DNA from: Promethearchaeota archaeon
Lineage (GTDB): Archaea; Asgardarchaeota; Lokiarchaeia; Sigynarchaeales; SOKP01
NCBI GenBank assembly: GCA_019058515.1
Contig: JAHPYY010000097.1
Location: 1-55,430 of the forward strand
DNA length: 55,430 bases
Direction of reading: 5' to 3'
In this document: positions 45,474-54,641 of the stretch, in pieces
How positions within the stretch are numbered: position 1 is the first letter of the stretch
How the letters are laid out: each line of letters starts with the position of its first letter
Made by a program: the position numbers and the translations under genes
The notes under the pieces: generated by a model
What the model was told of the DNA's origin: nothing
The model's input: only the letters and a program-made list of their open reading frames with translations
The model's database searches: none

Positions 45474-47993
45474 ATGGAACTACCGATAATAAATTATCCG
45501 CCTAAACAAATTCTTGATTCCTCAAAATCAAGGCAAGATTTTGAATTTTTACTATTGTGGCTTTTATCTAATAACGAAGAATGCGGTTGGTCGGATTTTA
45601 AAGAGGATCCGATTGGAATTAGCCAATCGACTCTATCGAATTACTTAAAACGCCTTATTAGCGTCGGCTACATTAAAAAAGCCCGGCGAGGCTATTACAA
45701 AATAACCAAAAAAGGGCGTGAACGATACCATCAACTAACTGCTGAACAAACTACAAAAAAGAAATTATCCTACCCTCCCAAAATTATAATGGAGAATCGC
45801 AGGGGCTACGACGATTGGATTTTATGGATGGTTTACAATAATACATCGATAAAATGGTCGGATTTTATAGAAGATCCTCTCTCTATCAACCAATCATCGC
45901 TTTCGAAGAATTTAAACGCACTTATGGATTCTGGGTTTATCAAAAAGGAGAACAAACAATACATCATTACGATGGCTGGTAAAACAGAGTACGCAAAAAT
46001 GATAAAGTCCTACGATTTGGATCGCCAATCGATTTTGGAAGAGGAAAGCAAAAGAATTGCCGAATTAACTAAGAAAACCAACGACTTTTTCTTGAGTTAT
46101 GGTATTAACGATGACGATGTGAAGTTTAGGTTCTTGAACAACATCCTCACGCTGAATTACGAGAAGATAAAGGGGCGGTTAAGCGTAAGCGAAGATGATT
46201 TCAACAAGATTTTATTATATTTATCTATAAATCATCCCGCCAATTATCCGGAATATATATCACCAAACGATTTTTCGAAAGAATACAGTATTAAGAAGAC
46301 CACCTTAGATTTCTTTGTCGACCAGATCGTAAACGAGAATTTGTACTCAACTAAGTTCTTTAAATTAGATTTATCTAATAAGAGATATTACTTTAAAGCT
46401 AACGAGTACTGCGAAAAGTTGTTAAGAAACACAGTAGATAACTATATCACCAAGTATACTTACTTATCCAAGCTTTACGAAAACTCAGATTCCCATCCTT
46501 CTTTAAGTAATCGTAACCTACTTGGCAAAATATTAACGGATGTGTGTGGAACCTTGTTTCACGAAGAATTAAAACCCTCTCTCAAAGATTTCATTCCAGA
46601 ATACATAAAATATTTAGCTTACAAGATCGAAGCCAAGGAGCGGTTTATTGACGCAAGAGACAAATTGGAAGGATTTGCGTGGCAAAACATCCCCGAAGTA
46701 TTTCAAATGATCGAATCGCCTGAAGCTGTGAAGTATTGTTTACGAGAAGACACACAATTTTATTCGATAAATCCCGTGTATTTTGAAGTTCTTGAAAGCG
46801 ATTACATTTCTTCTGAAAAATACAGTGTTAGCAAGGTTTATCACAAACAGGAAGAGAAATCGTTCAAGGATTACCGCGAAGATCTCGAAGCTGATCTCGA
46901 AAAGGATCCCAACGATTTTATGGCGATTTTGTACAGCGCGATGTTTTTCTGTGCGTCTAATAGACCTAATCAAGCGATCAATTTAATCAATAAGATGCTA
47001 GAACCTCTAAACCACTATTCAGAAGAGGAGGGCAAATTTATCCCAATAGCGTTTATATTGAGTTATGCCTATGTGGCAACCGGAAACATCAAAAAAGCGT
47101 TAGATTTTGCCAATAAGTTAATTAAATTCTATCCCGAGAACGCGATTTCCTACGCAGTTAAAGCGTTAGTGTTAACATATGGTATCACTTACCAGCTTGA
47201 AATAGCTGAACAACACGAGGATATCACATTAGATCTGATTGATAAAGCCATTAATTTAGAGAAGAATATAAGGAACAAATCTCACTACTATCAATTAAAA
47301 AGTAATGCTTTGAAATATTTGGATCAAATTGAGGACGCGGTGGAAGCAATTGACATGGCTATAGAATTAACACCAGATAACATCGATGCACATCTTTCTA
47401 AAGTATGGATGCAAGCTGAAACAAAAGAAGACAATTATACTACTGCTATTAATTTATTAGAAGAATTAAAAATCAAATTTCCCGCCGACATCAAACACCT
47501 CGATAGGAAGATCCAAAGCTTTTATCACAAAATGGGAGATTGCGAAAAGTCGCTTCAATTAGCGAGAGAACTCTTAGAGAAGTATCCCAACGACCAACAC
47601 ACGAGAAACAACCTTTTGTACAGTCTTTGGGATTGCGATTATTATGACGAAGCGCTAGAAGAAGGCGCGAGGTTAGTTAAAGAATACCCAAATGAAGGAA
47701 ATTTCTTCGATAGTTATGGTGAAATGCTATACAACGCAAAAAAATACAAAGAAGCCATTAAAGCGTTTGACAAAGCTATTGAGATAGACGAGTTTGGCTG
47801 GTACGTTTATGAAACTTATTTTAAACGTGGTTTGTGCTACAAAGAGCTCGGAGAATACAAGCAAGCGTCTAACGATATTGGACAAGCGAATGAATTAGTG
47901 AAGCGAATTATATGTTCATGCGACATGAAAGCGGAATGGATAGAGAAGATTAAACGAGCTAATTTGGAATTAAGCGAGCTTGAAAAAGCGTAA
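45474..47993 (+). CDS. tandem winged-helix plus TPR protein
   Basis: 839 residues. Two consecutive winged helices (about 10-90 and 100-180) are clear duplicates: CGWSDFKEDPIGISQSTLSN and KWSDFIEDPLSINQSSLSKN. A middle helical region (190-460) follows. TPR-like repeats run from about 475 to 835 (AIKAFDKAIEIDEFGWYVYE and others). Probably a DNA-binding regulator with a protein-interaction platform. ATG start; no ligand site recognised. Confidence 0.75.
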   Translation: MELPIINYPPKQILDSSKSRQDFEFLLLWLLSNNEECGWSDFKEDPIGISQSTLSNYLKRLISVGYIKKARRGYYKITKKGRERYHQLTAEQTTKKKLSYPPKIIMENRRGYDDWILWMVYNNTSIKWSDFIEDPLSINQSSLSKNLNALMDSGFIKKENKQYIITMAGKTEYAKMIKSYDLDRQSILEEESKRIAELTKKTNDFFLSYGINDDDVKFRFLNNILTLNYEKIKGRLSVSEDDFNKILLYLSINHPANYPEYISPNDFSKEYSIKKTTLDFFVDQIVNENLYSTKFFKLDLSNKRYYFKANEYCEKLLRNTVDNYITKYTYLSKLYENSDSHPSLSNRNLLGKILTDVCGTLFHEELKPSLKDFIPEYIKYLAYKIEAKERFIDARDKLEGFAWQNIPEVFQMIESPEAVKYCLREDTQFYSINPVYFEVLESDYISSEKYSVSKVYHKQEEKSFKDYREDLEADLEKDPNDFMAILYSAMFFCASNRPNQAINLINKMLEPLNHYSEEEGKFIPIAFILSYAYVATGNIKKALDFANKLIKFYPENAISYAVKALVLTYGITYQLEIAEQHEDITLDLIDKAINLEKNIRNKSHYYQLKSNALKYLDQIEDAVEAIDMAIELTPDNIDAHLSKVWMQAETKEDNYTTAINLLEELKIKFPADIKHLDRKIQSFYHKMGDCEKSLQLARELLEKYPNDQHTRNNLLYSLWDCDYYDEALEEGARLVKEYPNEGNFFDSYGEMLYNAKKYKEAIKAFDKAIEIDEFGWYVYETYFKRGLCYKELGEYKQASNDIGQANELVKRIICSCDMKAEWIEKIKRANLELSELEKA

Positions 47994-48105
47994 AATATCT
48001 ATTTTTTTATCAACATACATTTTATTGATTTCTTCTTTTTTCGTAAAATTATTGAGGTTTTAAGAGTTATAGTAATAAATAGAAAATTTTTGTTTTGGAA
48101 AAATT

Positions 48106-48405
48106 ATGTGTGAGTTTAAAGTAATAAACGCAAAAACTAACGAGCAATTGTGCGAAGACGTGGTGGTTTTAAATTATAGCGAGGATTCATCGTTAATTTT
48201 AAGGGATATTTTGGGGGCTGGTAATAAATTAGATTCTGCTTTTATCTACGAAGTTAACACTTTGAACCAAACAAGTGTAGTCGTGGAACATCCTCTTGTA
48301 AAACCCTTTATTAAGTTAATAGGAAAACTATCCGAAAAAAAAGCGTCTAAGGCAGATGTAGAAGATTTCGAAGAATTACTAAGAAAATATAAAAATTCTC
48401 TGTAA
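48106..48405 (+). CDS. CooT-like nickel-binding protein
   Basis: 99 residues starting Met-Cys-Glu (MCEFKV), the conserved CooT start in which Cys2 binds Ni(II) after dimerisation. The following strands (CEDVVVLNYSEDSSLILRDI) fit the small CooT barrel, but the protein is about 30 residues longer than usual, with a helical tail. CooT supports nickel supply to CO dehydrogenase; here it lies about 17 kb from cooS. Confidence 0.7.
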   Translation: MCEFKVINAKTNEQLCEDVVVLNYSEDSSLILRDILGAGNKLDSAFIYEVNTLNQTSVVVEHPLVKPFIKLIGKLSEKKASKADVEDFEELLRKYKNSL

Positions 48406-48460
48406 TTTTCTTGAAAAAAATTCTACTTCCTACAGTCGGTACATATCGTTTCACCGAGTT

Positions 48461-48751
48461 TTACTTCGGAGGAATTAGCTCAATCTCAATAAATGAGACA
48501 TTACTGCGCGATGAATCTCTATTCGTCATCTCCTCGGTTCCAATTTTAATCTCACCATAAGTCGTCCCTTTAGAAAAGTTATTAATCAATATTTCGCCAA
48601 CATCGACCGCTCGGGAGATCGATTTTCCCCTGGCAAGCAACTTACACGGTTTGCCAGCCCCTAAATTCATCATTGCCGCCATAACGTAATTCATGGACGG
48701 TTTTCTACCAATAAAAATATTTGAGTCGTCCTTTCTTTCCTTTTTCGCCAT
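48461..48751 (-). CDS. Alba chromatin/RNA-binding protein
   Basis: 96 residues. NIFIGRKPSMNYVMAAMMNL is the Alba signature with the conserved Lys, followed by KLLARGKSISRAVDVGEILI. Alba dimers coat DNA or RNA in archaea and are regulated by lysine acetylation near this loop. The start at 48751 is chosen because AGGTGA lies six bases upstream; the GTG at 48760 is inside that site. Confidence 0.88.
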   Translation of the reverse strand: MAKKERKDDSNIFIGRKPSMNYVMAAMMNLGAGKPCKLLARGKSISRAVDVGEILINNFSKGTTYGEIKIGTEEMTNRDSSRSNVSFIEIELIPPK

Positions 48752-48871
48752 ATCATTCACCTAATCAGTATTTTGTGATTCCTTCGATTGAAGTATATGA
48801 TCAATGAACCTTATTAGCGATATAAACCTTGGGTTTATTTGTCGTCTTTCTCAAATATTCTGGAATCTCAT

Positions 48872-49651
48872 CTATTTTTGTAGTTTAACTTTGAAGTCCT
48901 TTACGCTCTTCTCCTTATCGCTCGAAAACGCCCATCCAATAAACGCGTCCTTTTCCAAACGATATCCCTCCGCAAATGATTTGTCAGCTAAGTGGTTACT
49001 ACACAACTTGATTAGATTCAGGGTTGGTTGACTTTTAGTAAATAAGAAACGCACTTGACTCATAGCTTCCCTATGCAATTCTTCTGGCGAATCTACGATT
49101 TTATCTATTAATCCAATTTTAAGCGCAGTGTCCACATCTATTTTTTCCGCGAACATTAATATTCTTTTAGTCCAAGGGATGCCTAATACTCTACTCATTG
49201 CGACAATCGTCCCGGCACCAGGAAACATACCCGAGTAAATTTCAGGCATCTGGAAATATGCGTTTTTAACAGCAATTCTGTAATCGGAACAGATTGCGTA
49301 TGCTACGCCATCTCCCATTGCTTTACCATTTATTGCACTGACCACAGGTTTTCCGTAGAATAACTTTTGAGCGACTTCCGCAGCTATAGTTTCGTATTTC
49401 TTTACTTGAGACTCGTCGCTTCCGTCCACGCTGTCCATGTCTAACCCAGTCGTAAACGAGTTTCCGTTTCCGGTAAGGAGGATTCCCCTTATTTTATCGT
49501 CCTTATTATACTTGTCAATAGCGTTAGAAAGACCTTTAATCATATCTAAAGTGAGAGCATTACCCCTATTTGGTCTATTCAACCGAATAATGCCAAACTT
49601 CTTGTTCACGGAAAACTCTACGAATTCTCCAAAGCTATCTTGAAATTTCAT
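48872..49651 (-). CDS. enoyl-CoA hydratase/isomerase-family protein
   Basis: 259 residues of the crotonase fold: IIRLNRPNRGNALTLDM, the oxyanion hole region GNSFTTGLDMD and GKAMGDGVAYAICSDYRIAV, and the Glu in MPEIYSGMFPGAG. Either hydratase or isomerase of acyl-CoA. The gene stands alone; no beta-oxidation cluster nearby. Confidence 0.85.
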   Translation of the reverse strand: MKFQDSFGEFVEFSVNKKFGIIRLNRPNRGNALTLDMIKGLSNAIDKYNKDDKIRGILLTGNGNSFTTGLDMDSVDGSDESQVKKYETIAAEVAQKLFYGKPVVSAINGKAMGDGVAYAICSDYRIAVKNAYFQMPEIYSGMFPGAGTIVAMSRVLGIPWTKRILMFAEKIDVDTALKIGLIDKIVDSPEELHREAMSQVRFLFTKSQPTLNLIKLCSNHLADKSFAEGYRLEKDAFIGWAFSSDKEKSVKDFKVKLQK

Positions 49652-49729
49652 AGTATAATTTACATGATAACAAGTCTAAATAGTTTTTTAAAAAACTATT
49701 TCATCAAGTATTTGGAAAAAAATAGAAAA

Positions 49730-50230
49730 TTAAAAAGTAAACTTATATGTTCTTTCGCATTTACCCTGCTTGTGCATTAGGCATCCACCAATTTCAGGAA
49801 AAGCCTCAAATGTTAAGCCCAGACCTTCTAACCATCCGTCAATTCGTTCGTATATTCCGCAAATATATGAATTTTCGACACCCATCCTTTTGGCTCCGTT
49901 GTAAGCAAAACATTCTTCCATTTTTCCAAACATTTCGTTGTCCTGGTTAAATTCAAAGCTAAATTTCATGAAGTCTGCCCTTACCACTTGAAACATATCA
50001 ATTACAAACCTTTTTAGCTCTTCAAATGTTTCAATGGATTCTATGCCAAATAAGTGCATCATCCGTTTAATTTCTATTAAACTCATAGATTTAACGGCAG
50101 CTTTATTTATTTTGTTAGTTTTTTCTATTCCACATTCTTGCAAACAATGATAGAACCACATTCCGTCGTGAGTCATCCATCCTTTAATCAAAATTTCTTT
50201 AATTTCGCTCTCTGTTGGCTGCTTCAACAT
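49730..50230 (-). CDS. DUF6125/L-2-amino-thiazoline-4-carboxylate hydrolase-like protein
   Basis: 166 residues with MTHDGMWFYHC near residue 19 and a cysteine-bearing C-terminus (YICGIYERIDGW, GGCLMHKQGKCERTYKF). These conserved blocks fit the hydrolase-like family often found beside Fe-S proteins in anaerobes. Function is not known. It follows the Fe-S gene by 53 bases on the same strand. Confidence 0.6.
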   Translation of the reverse strand: MLKQPTESEIKEILIKGWMTHDGMWFYHCLQECGIEKTNKINKAAVKSMSLIEIKRMMHLFGIESIETFEELKRFVIDMFQVVRADFMKFSFEFNQDNEMFGKMEECFAYNGAKRMGVENSYICGIYERIDGWLEGLGLTFEAFPEIGGCLMHKQGKCERTYKFTF

Positions 50231-50283
50231 TCACACCACATTCAATCTATCTTTTACGCTGATTTTAATATCACACACCCTTT

Positions 50284-51297
50284 TCACGCGCTTTTCCTGG
50301 CAATTTCTGCTTTTTTATCCATAATAGCGACATAAGTGTCCTTTGTTCTTTCCGGCGGAATCCACTCATGTTCTTTTTTCCTTAAACTTAACGCCTCTTC
50401 TGAGCATGTCGGCACGCACACCCCGCATCCAATACAGCGGCCTAGATCAATCGTAATTTTACCATCATCTATGGTGATAGCTTCCATTTGACATCTCTCT
50501 TCGCAAATTCCACATCCAACACACAAATCACCATCAACTACAGCATAGTAATTCGTGGAGAAGAATCTCGCAGGACTCTTAAACTTCTTCTGATTTACCA
50601 TAATTTCACAGCAATCGCCACAACAATTACATACAACAAACGGCTTTTGAGAATTGGACGGAGAAGCTACCAATCCCTCTTCTTCAAACTGGATTGCTAA
50701 TTTCAGGGCTTCTTCTTTCGTTATGAACCGAGCAAGTCCTCTTTCTTGAAAAAGTTTAGCACCTGATCCAAAAGTCATACAAGTTTCTCGTAAATCGGTT
50801 TTTTTACAAGGATCTCCGATTAAGTCGTGGGCTTTTCGACAGATGCAATCCATTATTCCAATTGGATCTGAATTAGAAATTATCGTTCTTAATTGGTCGT
50901 AAGACGCTACAGTCGAATCATTTGCTATTGCAGCATTGATTGGAACCGTTCTTAGCTGCGGAATACCTGTGAGATTAAATTCCTTCTCAAAAAACGCTTC
51001 GTCGAAGTAACGAAATATGTTATTTACCAAACTCGGCGTTAGCCTCCCTAATTGGTACTCGTACATGCCTACAACGAATTGAACGTTTAAATAAACTTTC
51101 TCGTTGTTAATCTCTCCTATCATGATAGTACCCTTTTCATACATCGCATACAATGTCTTTTCAAGTTCCTCAAGGCTGATTTCACTTTCTTTCAATTTAC
51201 GATTTATCTTTTTCAAATTTTGAGGAAAAAAAGATAGTTTAGTCGCAATATAAGCTTCTTCTGGCGTGAACAATTCTTTTAAGATTTCGATCTCCAC
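50284..51297 (-). CDS. winged-helix and [4Fe-4S] dicluster protein
   Basis: 337 residues. The N-terminal 60-75 residues look like a winged helix (LKESEISLEELEKTLYAMYE). A middle cysteine-rich part has CICRKAHDLIGDPC and NCCGDCCE. The C-terminus has two ferredoxin motifs, CVGCGICEERCQ and CIGCGVCVPTC. Known in anaerobic archaea and bacteria as a putative redox sensor or carrier; partners are unknown. First gene of a two-gene unit. Confidence 0.78.
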   Translation of the reverse strand: MEIEILKELFTPEEAYIATKLSFFPQNLKKINRKLKESEISLEELEKTLYAMYEKGTIMIGEINNEKVYLNVQFVVGMYEYQLGRLTPSLVNNIFRYFDEAFFEKEFNLTGIPQLRTVPINAAIANDSTVASYDQLRTIISNSDPIGIMDCICRKAHDLIGDPCKKTDLRETCMTFGSGAKLFQERGLARFITKEEALKLAIQFEEEGLVASPSNSQKPFVVCNCCGDCCEIMVNQKKFKSPARFFSTNYYAVVDGDLCVGCGICEERCQMEAITIDDGKITIDLGRCIGCGVCVPTCSEEALSLRKKEHEWIPPERTKDTYVAIMDKKAEIARKSA

Positions 51298-51498
51298 CCT
51301 CGACTCGCTAGCGGGATAACCTACAGGTAGCTTATCTAAATGGATTCGAAGATCTTCAAATACTTCTGTTATTTTTATCCCTCGTTCTTAATAAATTTTT
51401 ATAGAATTATATTTAGTGTTATCACATTCTAATTGATTTTTAACTATTTCACTCAAAAATAAACTAAATTTAAGTTAAAAAAAATATATACAATAACG

Positions 51499-52392
51499 AT
51501 GGTAGAGAAATTAATGGAGGATCTTAAGGAATTTTTGAACGATGCGAATCTATCAACTTACGAGATAAGCGCGTTTATCACGCTTTTATATTCTTCAAGT
51601 ACAAATCCTCCAACAGCTAAAGAAATTTCCACAGAATCCAATGTGCCAAGCGGCAGGATATATGAAGTATTGGAAGAATTGAATACAAAAGGTTTAGTGG
51701 AAATTATCGAATCTCGACCAAAAAAATACAAAGCCCTGACGTTAAATAAGGCATTAGATAACTTAATTTACTTTCAAAACCGCGAAACCAAGCGTAAAAT
51801 AGGATATTTGTACGATAGAGCGAAAATTATTGAAAGGGAAGTGTATAACTCTGATCTTCTAGTAAGAAAAGAACCCTCCAAGATATTTTGGTCTACATCC
51901 TATGGATCGCAATCAATTCTATCCAGTTACGTGAAATATATCAACGAGGCAAATGAAGAAATCATATTCACGGAATTTATTAATGATAGTACCATTAAAA
52001 TTCTTCCATTCGCAGAAATGATTTATGGTCCTCTGAAAAAAGCTATCGAGAGAGGTGTTAGAGTTAAAGAAATGTGGTGCTTTGAGTTTGATAATCGACC
52101 CTTAACTGACGAACAGATTGAAAAAAGCAAAACTCAATTCAAAGAAATTAAAGAAGCTCACGAAAATCTTTTTGGGCTTTCCAATGAATTGGCAGGTTTT
52201 GAAATTAAATATATTTTTCAGCGACTTCCTACATATTTTGACATTTTCGATCGAAAACAAATCTCTTTTAAACTGCAAAATCCCTTAAAACCCTTCCAGA
52301 TCTTTGCGTCTATGAAGGTCATCGATCTAAATCTTGCAGAGGAATTAAGAAACAAGTTTCTTAGTTTGTGGACTTTTGAAGCTATGATGTAA
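51499..52392 (+). CDS. TrmB-family transcription regulator
   Basis: 297 residues. Winged helix about 8-85: TAKEISTESNVPSGRIYEVL (recognition helix) and a wing with KYKALT. A coiled-coil linker follows (about 85-118). The C-terminal part has a phospholipase D-like helix-strand pattern typical of TrmB effector domains. Members control sugar or maltose transport genes; here no transporter is adjacent except the MFS/GPH gene at the right edge. Confidence 0.82.
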   Translation: MVEKLMEDLKEFLNDANLSTYEISAFITLLYSSSTNPPTAKEISTESNVPSGRIYEVLEELNTKGLVEIIESRPKKYKALTLNKALDNLIYFQNRETKRKIGYLYDRAKIIEREVYNSDLLVRKEPSKIFWSTSYGSQSILSSYVKYINEANEEIIFTEFINDSTIKILPFAEMIYGPLKKAIERGVRVKEMWCFEFDNRPLTDEQIEKSKTQFKEIKEAHENLFGLSNELAGFEIKYIFQRLPTYFDIFDRKQISFKLQNPLKPFQIFASMKVIDLNLAEELRNKFLSLWTFEAMM

Positions 52393-52511
52393 GGTTGATA
52401 TTAACATACTACGAACTGTTTTGTATTAAATCAATTTAAACACCAAAGTTATATTCTTTTTTAACAATAATATTATATAAATACATACTGAATACCCTTA
52501 ACTCCACAAAA

Positions 52512-54575
52512 ATGCAAAAAACCACATTTCCTCTAAAATTGAAGGAGCTTAATCGAGTATCTGACATAAAAAGTGTTTTTAACCGAATTAATCAGCATTT
52601 GTATGGGAAATTAAAATACACAGACACCGATACCAGATCTCGATCGAAAGAAATTATAAATCTTTTAATTTGTAAACTAGTAGACGAAATGACTAAATCC
52701 CCTGGAGAGCTTGTGGAATTCTGTATTTTGGAGGGAGAAACTCGTAATAAACTCACTGAGCGTATTAAAATATTTTTTGAAAAGAAGGTGAAAAATCAGT
52801 ATTCTAATATTATTGGATCGAACGAAACCATCAACTTGAATGTAGAGCTTATTTATTTAATCGTATCGGAATTGCAAAGTATTTCGCTGTTGAAATCCTC
52901 CAAAGATGTATTTCGGGACAGTTTTGAACAATTTGTTAGCAAGATACTAAAAGACGAAGGGGGTCAATTTTTCACTCCTTCTAATGTTATCAAATTTATC
53001 GTTGAGTATTTAAATCCCGCACCAAACGAGCGTATACTTGATCCCGCATGCGGACACGGTGGTTTTTTAATTGAGTGCTTACGCTACATTGAAAATCATC
53101 CAAACACGAGGGATCAAGAACCTAATAACATTTTGAATTTATATGGTATTGATAAAGATAAATTCTTAGCAAAAATTTGTAAATTGTATCTGGCAGTCTT
53201 AAGTGGCACTATTGCTAATATCTATTGCGAAGATTCTTTGAATCCCGATTCCTATCGATTAGAAGCGAGTCAAAAAGTCAAGAACAACTTATTTGATATA
53301 ATACTTACGAATCCCCCGTTTGGATCAAAAATACCAATTAACGACCCAAATATATTGAAGAATTACGATCTCGGTCATATTTGGAATTATGGGGGGGATT
53401 CTATCTGGCAACACACGGAAAGACTGTGTAATAAACAACCTCCCCAAATCTTATTTATAGAGCGATGCGTTCAGTTGTTGCGCGAGGGCGGACGGATGGG
53501 GATAGTTTTACCCGAGGGTATTTTTGGTAATTCTACTTTGAGATATATATGGGAGTTTTTAAAAGCTAATGGAAAGATCTTGGGGATAGTGTCTCTAGAC
53601 CAAAATACATTCCAACCATATACCTGTAATAAAACCAGCATTTTATTCTTTCAAAAAATGAATCCTGTTCCTGCAAATTATTATGTAGATTTTGCTATTG
53701 TCAATCACGTAGGTCACGACAAAGACGGGAAGGTTTTATTTAAGTTAAATAAGGATGGAACTAAACTGTACGATAATTTCGGAAATGCTATTGTCCACGA
53801 CGATCTTGTTGACTTAGCTGAGAGGTTGAAGAACGCTCCAGATTTTAACTCAATGTCAAGCGGTCAACTGTTTAAAATGAACAGTAATTTGGTGAAAAAC
53901 AACATTTTCATCCCAAATTATTACCTGGGAGTTGAAAAAAGACTTATGGATCTTAGTTATAACCACGATGTTGTTCTTACTACCCTAAAGGAACTCGCAG
54001 ACGAAAAAATCCTGTACACTAATAAAAGTGGATTGTTTCCCCGAGGTGACGAGATAGGATCTCGAGTTTACGGTTTAGGGGAAATACCCTTTATTCGCAC
54101 CAGTGACATTTCAAATTGGGAAGTAAACCTAGACTCCAACAAGAAAACCTCTCGAGAGGTGTTCAACCTCTACAAGGAAAAACAAAATATAGAACCAGGC
54201 GATATTCTATTGGTAAAAGACGGAGGTTCTAACCTAATTGGGAAAACAGCTTTCGTTTCGGAATTAGACAAAGAAATCATAATACAAAGCCACATTTACC
54301 AGATAAAAGTACTAGACAACAATGAGGACATAGATCCGTTTTTGCTTTTGTATTTACTAAACCTTGAAATCGTGCAGACGCAAATACAAGCGATAACCTT
54401 CATTCAAGGAACAATTGCTACAATTGGTAAAAGAATATTAGATGTAGTTCTACCCCTTCCTGCGAAGAAAAGTAAAAGGATAGAAATTTCAAACTACATT
54501 GAACGGATTATAACTAGTAAAATAGAGAACAAGAATAAAATACGACAGCTTTCTATCGACTTATTAACTTCTTAA
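52512..54575 (+). CDS. type I-like N6-adenine methylase fused to specificity domain
   Basis: 687 residues. An N-terminal HsdM-like helical region (1-155) is followed by the methylase: FTPSNVIKFIVEYLNP, DPACGHGG (motif I) and NPPFGS (motif IV). The C-terminal 200 residues look like an HsdS half (GEIPFIRTSDISNWEV; GDILLVKDGGSNLIGKTA; IQGTIATIGKRILDVVLPLP), a target recognition domain. No HsdR gene is in the window, so it is either an orphan methylase or its nuclease is outside. Confidence 0.85.
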   Translation: MQKTTFPLKLKELNRVSDIKSVFNRINQHLYGKLKYTDTDTRSRSKEIINLLICKLVDEMTKSPGELVEFCILEGETRNKLTERIKIFFEKKVKNQYSNIIGSNETINLNVELIYLIVSELQSISLLKSSKDVFRDSFEQFVSKILKDEGGQFFTPSNVIKFIVEYLNPAPNERILDPACGHGGFLIECLRYIENHPNTRDQEPNNILNLYGIDKDKFLAKICKLYLAVLSGTIANIYCEDSLNPDSYRLEASQKVKNNLFDIILTNPPFGSKIPINDPNILKNYDLGHIWNYGGDSIWQHTERLCNKQPPQILFIERCVQLLREGGRMGIVLPEGIFGNSTLRYIWEFLKANGKILGIVSLDQNTFQPYTCNKTSILFFQKMNPVPANYYVDFAIVNHVGHDKDGKVLFKLNKDGTKLYDNFGNAIVHDDLVDLAERLKNAPDFNSMSSGQLFKMNSNLVKNNIFIPNYYLGVEKRLMDLSYNHDVVLTTLKELADEKILYTNKSGLFPRGDEIGSRVYGLGEIPFIRTSDISNWEVNLDSNKKTSREVFNLYKEKQNIEPGDILLVKDGGSNLIGKTAFVSELDKEIIIQSHIYQIKVLDNNEDIDPFLLLYLLNLEIVQTQIQAITFIQGTIATIGKRILDVVLPLPAKKSKRIEISNYIERIITSKIENKNKIRQLSIDLLTS

Positions 54576-54641
54576 TCCACTATCTTTCTTATAATAAAAT
54601 TAATGTTAAAAAAAAGGATTTAATTGAGCCAGAATAAACAA

